NCBI GenBank assembly: GCA_041661585.1
Contig: JBAZUC010000046.1
Coordinates: 1 to 6,316 of the forward strand
Direction of reading: 5' to 3'
Length of the DNA stretch: 6,316 bases
Source of the DNA: JAPLXD01 sp041661585
GTDB lineage: Bacteria; Patescibacteriota; Minisyncoccia; Moranbacterales; UBA11712
The position numbers were made by a program, and so were the translations under genes. How positions within the stretch are numbered: position 1 is the stretch's first letter; every line of letters begins with the position of its first letter. Below the pieces are notes generated by a model. It made no database searches and was not told where the DNA came from. It saw only the letters and a list, made by a program, of their open reading frames with translations. This document shows positions 5,123-6,316 of this stretch, in pieces.

Positions 5123-5151
5123 TTGACACCGAACGCGAATTGTGCTAAACT
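5123..5151 (+). promoter_or_regulatory. Extended -10 promoter of the two-gene small-protein unit
   Basis: TTGACA (5123-5128), a 17-bp spacer and TAAACT (5146-5151) preceded by TGC (5143-5145), an extended -10 element. The predicted start is near 5158. A small stem CCTC-aaaagc-GAGG (5160-5173) would then sit at the very 5' end of the mRNA. The TTGACAC and TGCTAAA words recur in the upstream tuf promoter. Confidence 0.7.
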
Positions 5152-5197
5152 AACACATTCCTCAAAAGCGAGGATAATATTGCAAATAAAAAGGGCG

Positions 5198-5203
5198 GGA
5201 GGG
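5198..5203 (+). promoter_or_regulatory. Strong ribosome binding site GGAGGG
   Basis: GGAGGG ends 8 bases before the ATG at 5212, a near-ideal spacing. It supports translation of the 79-aa reading frame, which has no recognisable homology. It contrasts with the SD-less core genes. Confidence 0.7.
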
Positions 5204-5211
5204 CCTTTGAT

Positions 5212-5451
5212 ATGCAGAATGTTCTTTTGATCACGATCCCCATCTACGATGCACGGGACATTACTGTCCTGGATTCGATTAGTAAAGCGATAGAGGAACA
5301 GAGTCCCGATTTTCTTTCTCTTTCTTACTATTGCGGCAATAGACCCCATTGCCTAGTATTTGTCTTTAATAACAATGATGCTGCCGAAATTCTGGCCAGG
5401 GATGCCATATCCGGTGGCCAATATGGAAAAAGACAGATCCCGAAACACTGA
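5212..5451 (+). CDS. Unrecognised 79-aa protein, first gene of a two-gene unit
   Basis: I do not recognise this protein. It begins MQNVLLITIPIYDARDITVL, with a hydrophobic stretch at residues 4-11 that looks like a buried beta strand rather than a membrane segment. A helix-like part follows (DSISKAIEEQSPDFLSLSYY, 21-40), then CGNRPHCLVFVFNNND (41-56) with a second strand, then a helix (AAEILARDAI) and a basic tail (GKRQIPKH). The two cysteines are at 41 and 47. The alternating strand-helix pattern suggests a small alpha/beta domain. The case for a real gene is its own promoter, a well-spaced GGAGGG, and a stop (TGA 5449-5451) that overlaps the start of the next small frame as TGATG. It lies between the fusA terminator and tuf and is unrelated in sequence to either. 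Confidence 0.65.
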   Translation: MQNVLLITIPIYDARDITVLDSISKAIEEQSPDFLSLSYYCGNRPHCLVFVFNNNDAAEILARDAISGGQYGKRQIPKH

Positions 5452-5597
5452 TGTTTATGCAGGGATACGTTACTGGGGCGGTCGAGATTTATGAGGTCGA
5501 CGGCTCTTTCGAACTAGAAGTCGAACCGCGGATCGCGGAAATTAAAGACTTTATCCCAGCCACCGTATGGGACATAACAAGGGAGGGAAAGCTATAG
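5451..5597 (+). CDS. Unrecognised 48-aa protein, translationally coupled second gene
   Basis: The ATG at 5451-5453 shares its A with the TGA of the preceding gene (TGATG), the usual arrangement for translational coupling; no separate SD is seen. The product begins MFMQGYVTGAVEIYEVDGSF, followed by ELEVEPRIAEIKDFIPATVW and DITREGKL. It is acidic, with alternating polar and hydrophobic residues in the first half (VTGAVEIYEV, FELEVE) suggesting beta strands. An internal ATG two codons on (5457) is an alternative start. The stop TAG is 23 bases before a strong terminator, so the frame ends where the transcription unit does. No family is recognised. It could be a partner of the 79-aa protein, but nothing in either sequence proves that. 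Confidence 0.55.
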   Translation: MFMQGYVTGAVEIYEVDGSFELEVEPRIAEIKDFIPATVWDITREGKL

Positions 5598-5620
5598 AGC
5601 ATGTATCTCCTCTCAAGACG

Positions 5621-5652
5621 AAAAGCCGCATGGTTCGCCCTACGGCTTTTTT
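5621..5652 (+). terminator. Intrinsic terminator of the small-protein unit
   Basis: AAAAGCCG (5621-5628) pairs perfectly with CGGCTTTT (5643-5650) across a 14-base loop, and the T-run continues to 5652. This is a strong terminator in the expected place after the 48-aa frame. It isolates that unit from tuf, whose first promoter starts 8 bases later. Confidence 0.8.
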
Positions 5653-5659
5653 CAAACTC

Positions 5660-5688
5660 TTGACACTCCAAAAACATTATGCTAAATT
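5660..5688 (+). promoter_or_regulatory. tuf promoter P1
   Basis: TTGACA (5660-5665), a 17-bp spacer and TAAATT (5683-5688) preceded by TGC (5680-5682). This is an extended -10 promoter with the same TTGACAC and TGCTAAA words as the promoter of the small-protein unit. The start would be near 5695, giving a leader of about 150 nt. Confidence 0.65.
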
Positions 5689-5709
5689 TCTATATGTGGC
5701 GAGCAGGGC

Positions 5710-5738
5710 TTGCCAAAAAATAAAGGATAGTGTACAAT
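5710..5738 (+). promoter_or_regulatory. tuf promoter P2
   Basis: TTGCCA (5710-5715) and TACAAT (5733-5738) each match consensus at five of six positions and have the ideal 17-bp spacer. The start would be near 5745, leaving a leader of about 100 nt. Tandem promoters would suit the very high expression needed for EF-Tu. Confidence 0.6.
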
Positions 5739-5786
5739 ACCTTCAGCAATAAAAAAAGAGTATAACTTAATAAATTCTAAACAAAA

Positions 5787-5804
5787 CGAATTTGCACAAA
5801 TTCG
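5787..5804 (+). promoter_or_regulatory. Hairpin in the tuf leader
   Basis: CGAATTT (5787-5793), GCAC and AAATTCG (5798-5804) form a perfect 7-bp stem-loop in the untranslated leader. The SD is weak (GGAAAG, 5827-5832, 10 bases before the ATG). The hairpin may stabilise the message or affect ribosome loading. No known riboswitch pattern is seen in 5745-5842. Confidence 0.35.
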
Positions 5805-5842
5805 AGGTTGTGATTTGGGCGGATTCGGAAAGTTGAAAAAAT

Positions 5843-6316
5843 ATGGCAGCAGAAGCATTTGATCGATCCAAACTGCACGTAAACGTCGGTACAATCGGAC
5901 ACGTTGACCATGGCAAGACCACTCTTACCGCGGCTATTTTGCATGTCTTGAGTTTCCTCGGACAGGCCAAAGAAAAGGGCGTGGACGAAATTGACAACGC
6001 TCCCGAAGAAAAAGAGCGTGGGATCACCATTGCGACCACTCATTGCGAATATGAATCGGAAAAACGGCATTATGCCCACGTTGATTGCCCGGGACACGCC
6101 GACTATATCAAAAATATGATCACCGGCGCCGCCCAGATGGACGGAGCGATTTTGGTTGTTGCCGCGACGGACGGACCGATGCCACAGACCCGCGAGCACA
6201 TTCTTCTCGCGAAACAAGTGGGTGTGCCGGCTATCGTTGTATTTTTGAACAAAGTTGATATGGTTGATGATCCGGAGCTGATTGATTTGGTTGAAGCGGA
6301 AGTGCGCGAACTTCTC
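5843..6316 (+). CDS. tuf: Translation elongation factor Tu, N-terminal 158 residues (cut by window end)
   Basis: EF-Tu carries aminoacyl-tRNA to the ribosomal A site in its GTP form. The 158 visible codons cover most of the G domain; the family is about 395-400 aa, so domains II and III lie beyond the window. The N-terminus MAAEAFDRSKLHVNVGTIGH is normal apart from small changes. Motifs are P-loop GHVDHGKT (19-26), switch I ERGITIATTH (58-67, Thr62 coordinating Mg), DCPGH with the catalytic His (81-85) and NKVD (136-139). The segment YAHVDCPGHADYIKNMITG is near-universal in EF-Tu. The gene has its own tandem promoters instead of following fusA directly, because a Phd-like gene, a terminator and a two-gene unit intervene. 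The frame is intact to the last base. Confidence 0.98.
   Translation, partial: MAAEAFDRSKLHVNVGTIGHVDHGKTTLTAAILHVLSFLGQAKEKGVDEIDNAPEEKERGITIATTHCEYESEKRHYAHVDCPGHADYIKNMITGAAQMDGAILVVAATDGPMPQTREHILLAKQVGVPAIVVFLNKVDMVDDPELIDLVEAEVRELL

Noticed and set aside
5449..5453. Frameshift joining the 79-aa and 48-aa frames into one protein
   Set aside because: The junction is a clean TGATG overlap with no slippery run, and both halves read as separate small proteins; I cannot exclude it without homologues.
5567..5752. 61-aa forward frame
   Set aside because: It runs through the terminator at 5621-5652 and both tuf promoters and has no SD, so it is a chance frame.
5777..6217. 146-aa minus-strand frame opposite tuf, and similar long minus-strand frames opposite fusA and rpsL
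   Set aside because: These are antisense shadows of well-conserved genes and carry no recognisable protein motif or SD.

Overview
The window holds a bacterial str (streptomycin) operon region: rpsL (S12), rpsG (S7) and fusA (EF-G), followed by the first 158 codons of tuf (EF-Tu), all on the + strand. The standard code fits: TGA is used as a stop and tryptophan is TGG. Three things point, by inference only, to a Candidate Phyla Radiation (Patescibacteria) genome of the Parcubacteria type: a GxxExxY-family gene inside the ribosomal operon, gene junctions filled with TACGAAT-type and TGTAACATG-type inverted repeats, and most core genes lacking a Shine-Dalgarno (SD) sequence. S12 is the longer form also seen in Gram-positives.

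Layout. Bases 1-102 look like the Cys-containing C-terminus of a cut-off gene. Bases 124-954 encode a membrane-anchored protein with two tandem copies of a beta-rich domain. A strong promoter (TTGACA/TATAAT, 1016-1042) then starts the str operon. Its short leader is almost entirely stem-loops, the last being terminator-like and ending 3 bases before the rpsL ATG. rpsL and rpsG are separated by a near-perfect inverted-repeat element with 37-bp arms (1527-1611). The same arms occur again between rpsG and fusA (2095-2131 and 2527-2563). There they enclose an AT-rich GxxExxY (PD-(D/E)XK nuclease-like) gene with a perfect SD but no good start codon. I read this as empty and gene-loaded forms of one element. 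fusA is complete and canonical.

Downstream of fusA, a second repeat family (TGTAACATGTAACA and its complement) brackets a small Phd/YefM-like protein gene with no toxin partner, and an intrinsic terminator follows. The usual fusA-tuf continuity is further broken by a separate transcription unit with its own extended -10 promoter, strong SD and terminator. It encodes two unrecognised small proteins (79 and 48 aa) whose stop and start overlap as TGATG. tuf has two tandem promoters and a leader of roughly 100-150 nt.

The core genes work together in translation: S12 and S7 are 30S proteins, EF-Tu delivers aminoacyl-tRNA and EF-G drives translocation. The most notable observations are the repeat-bounded accessory genes at consecutive junctions of this essential operon, and the two-gene cassette between fusA and tuf.
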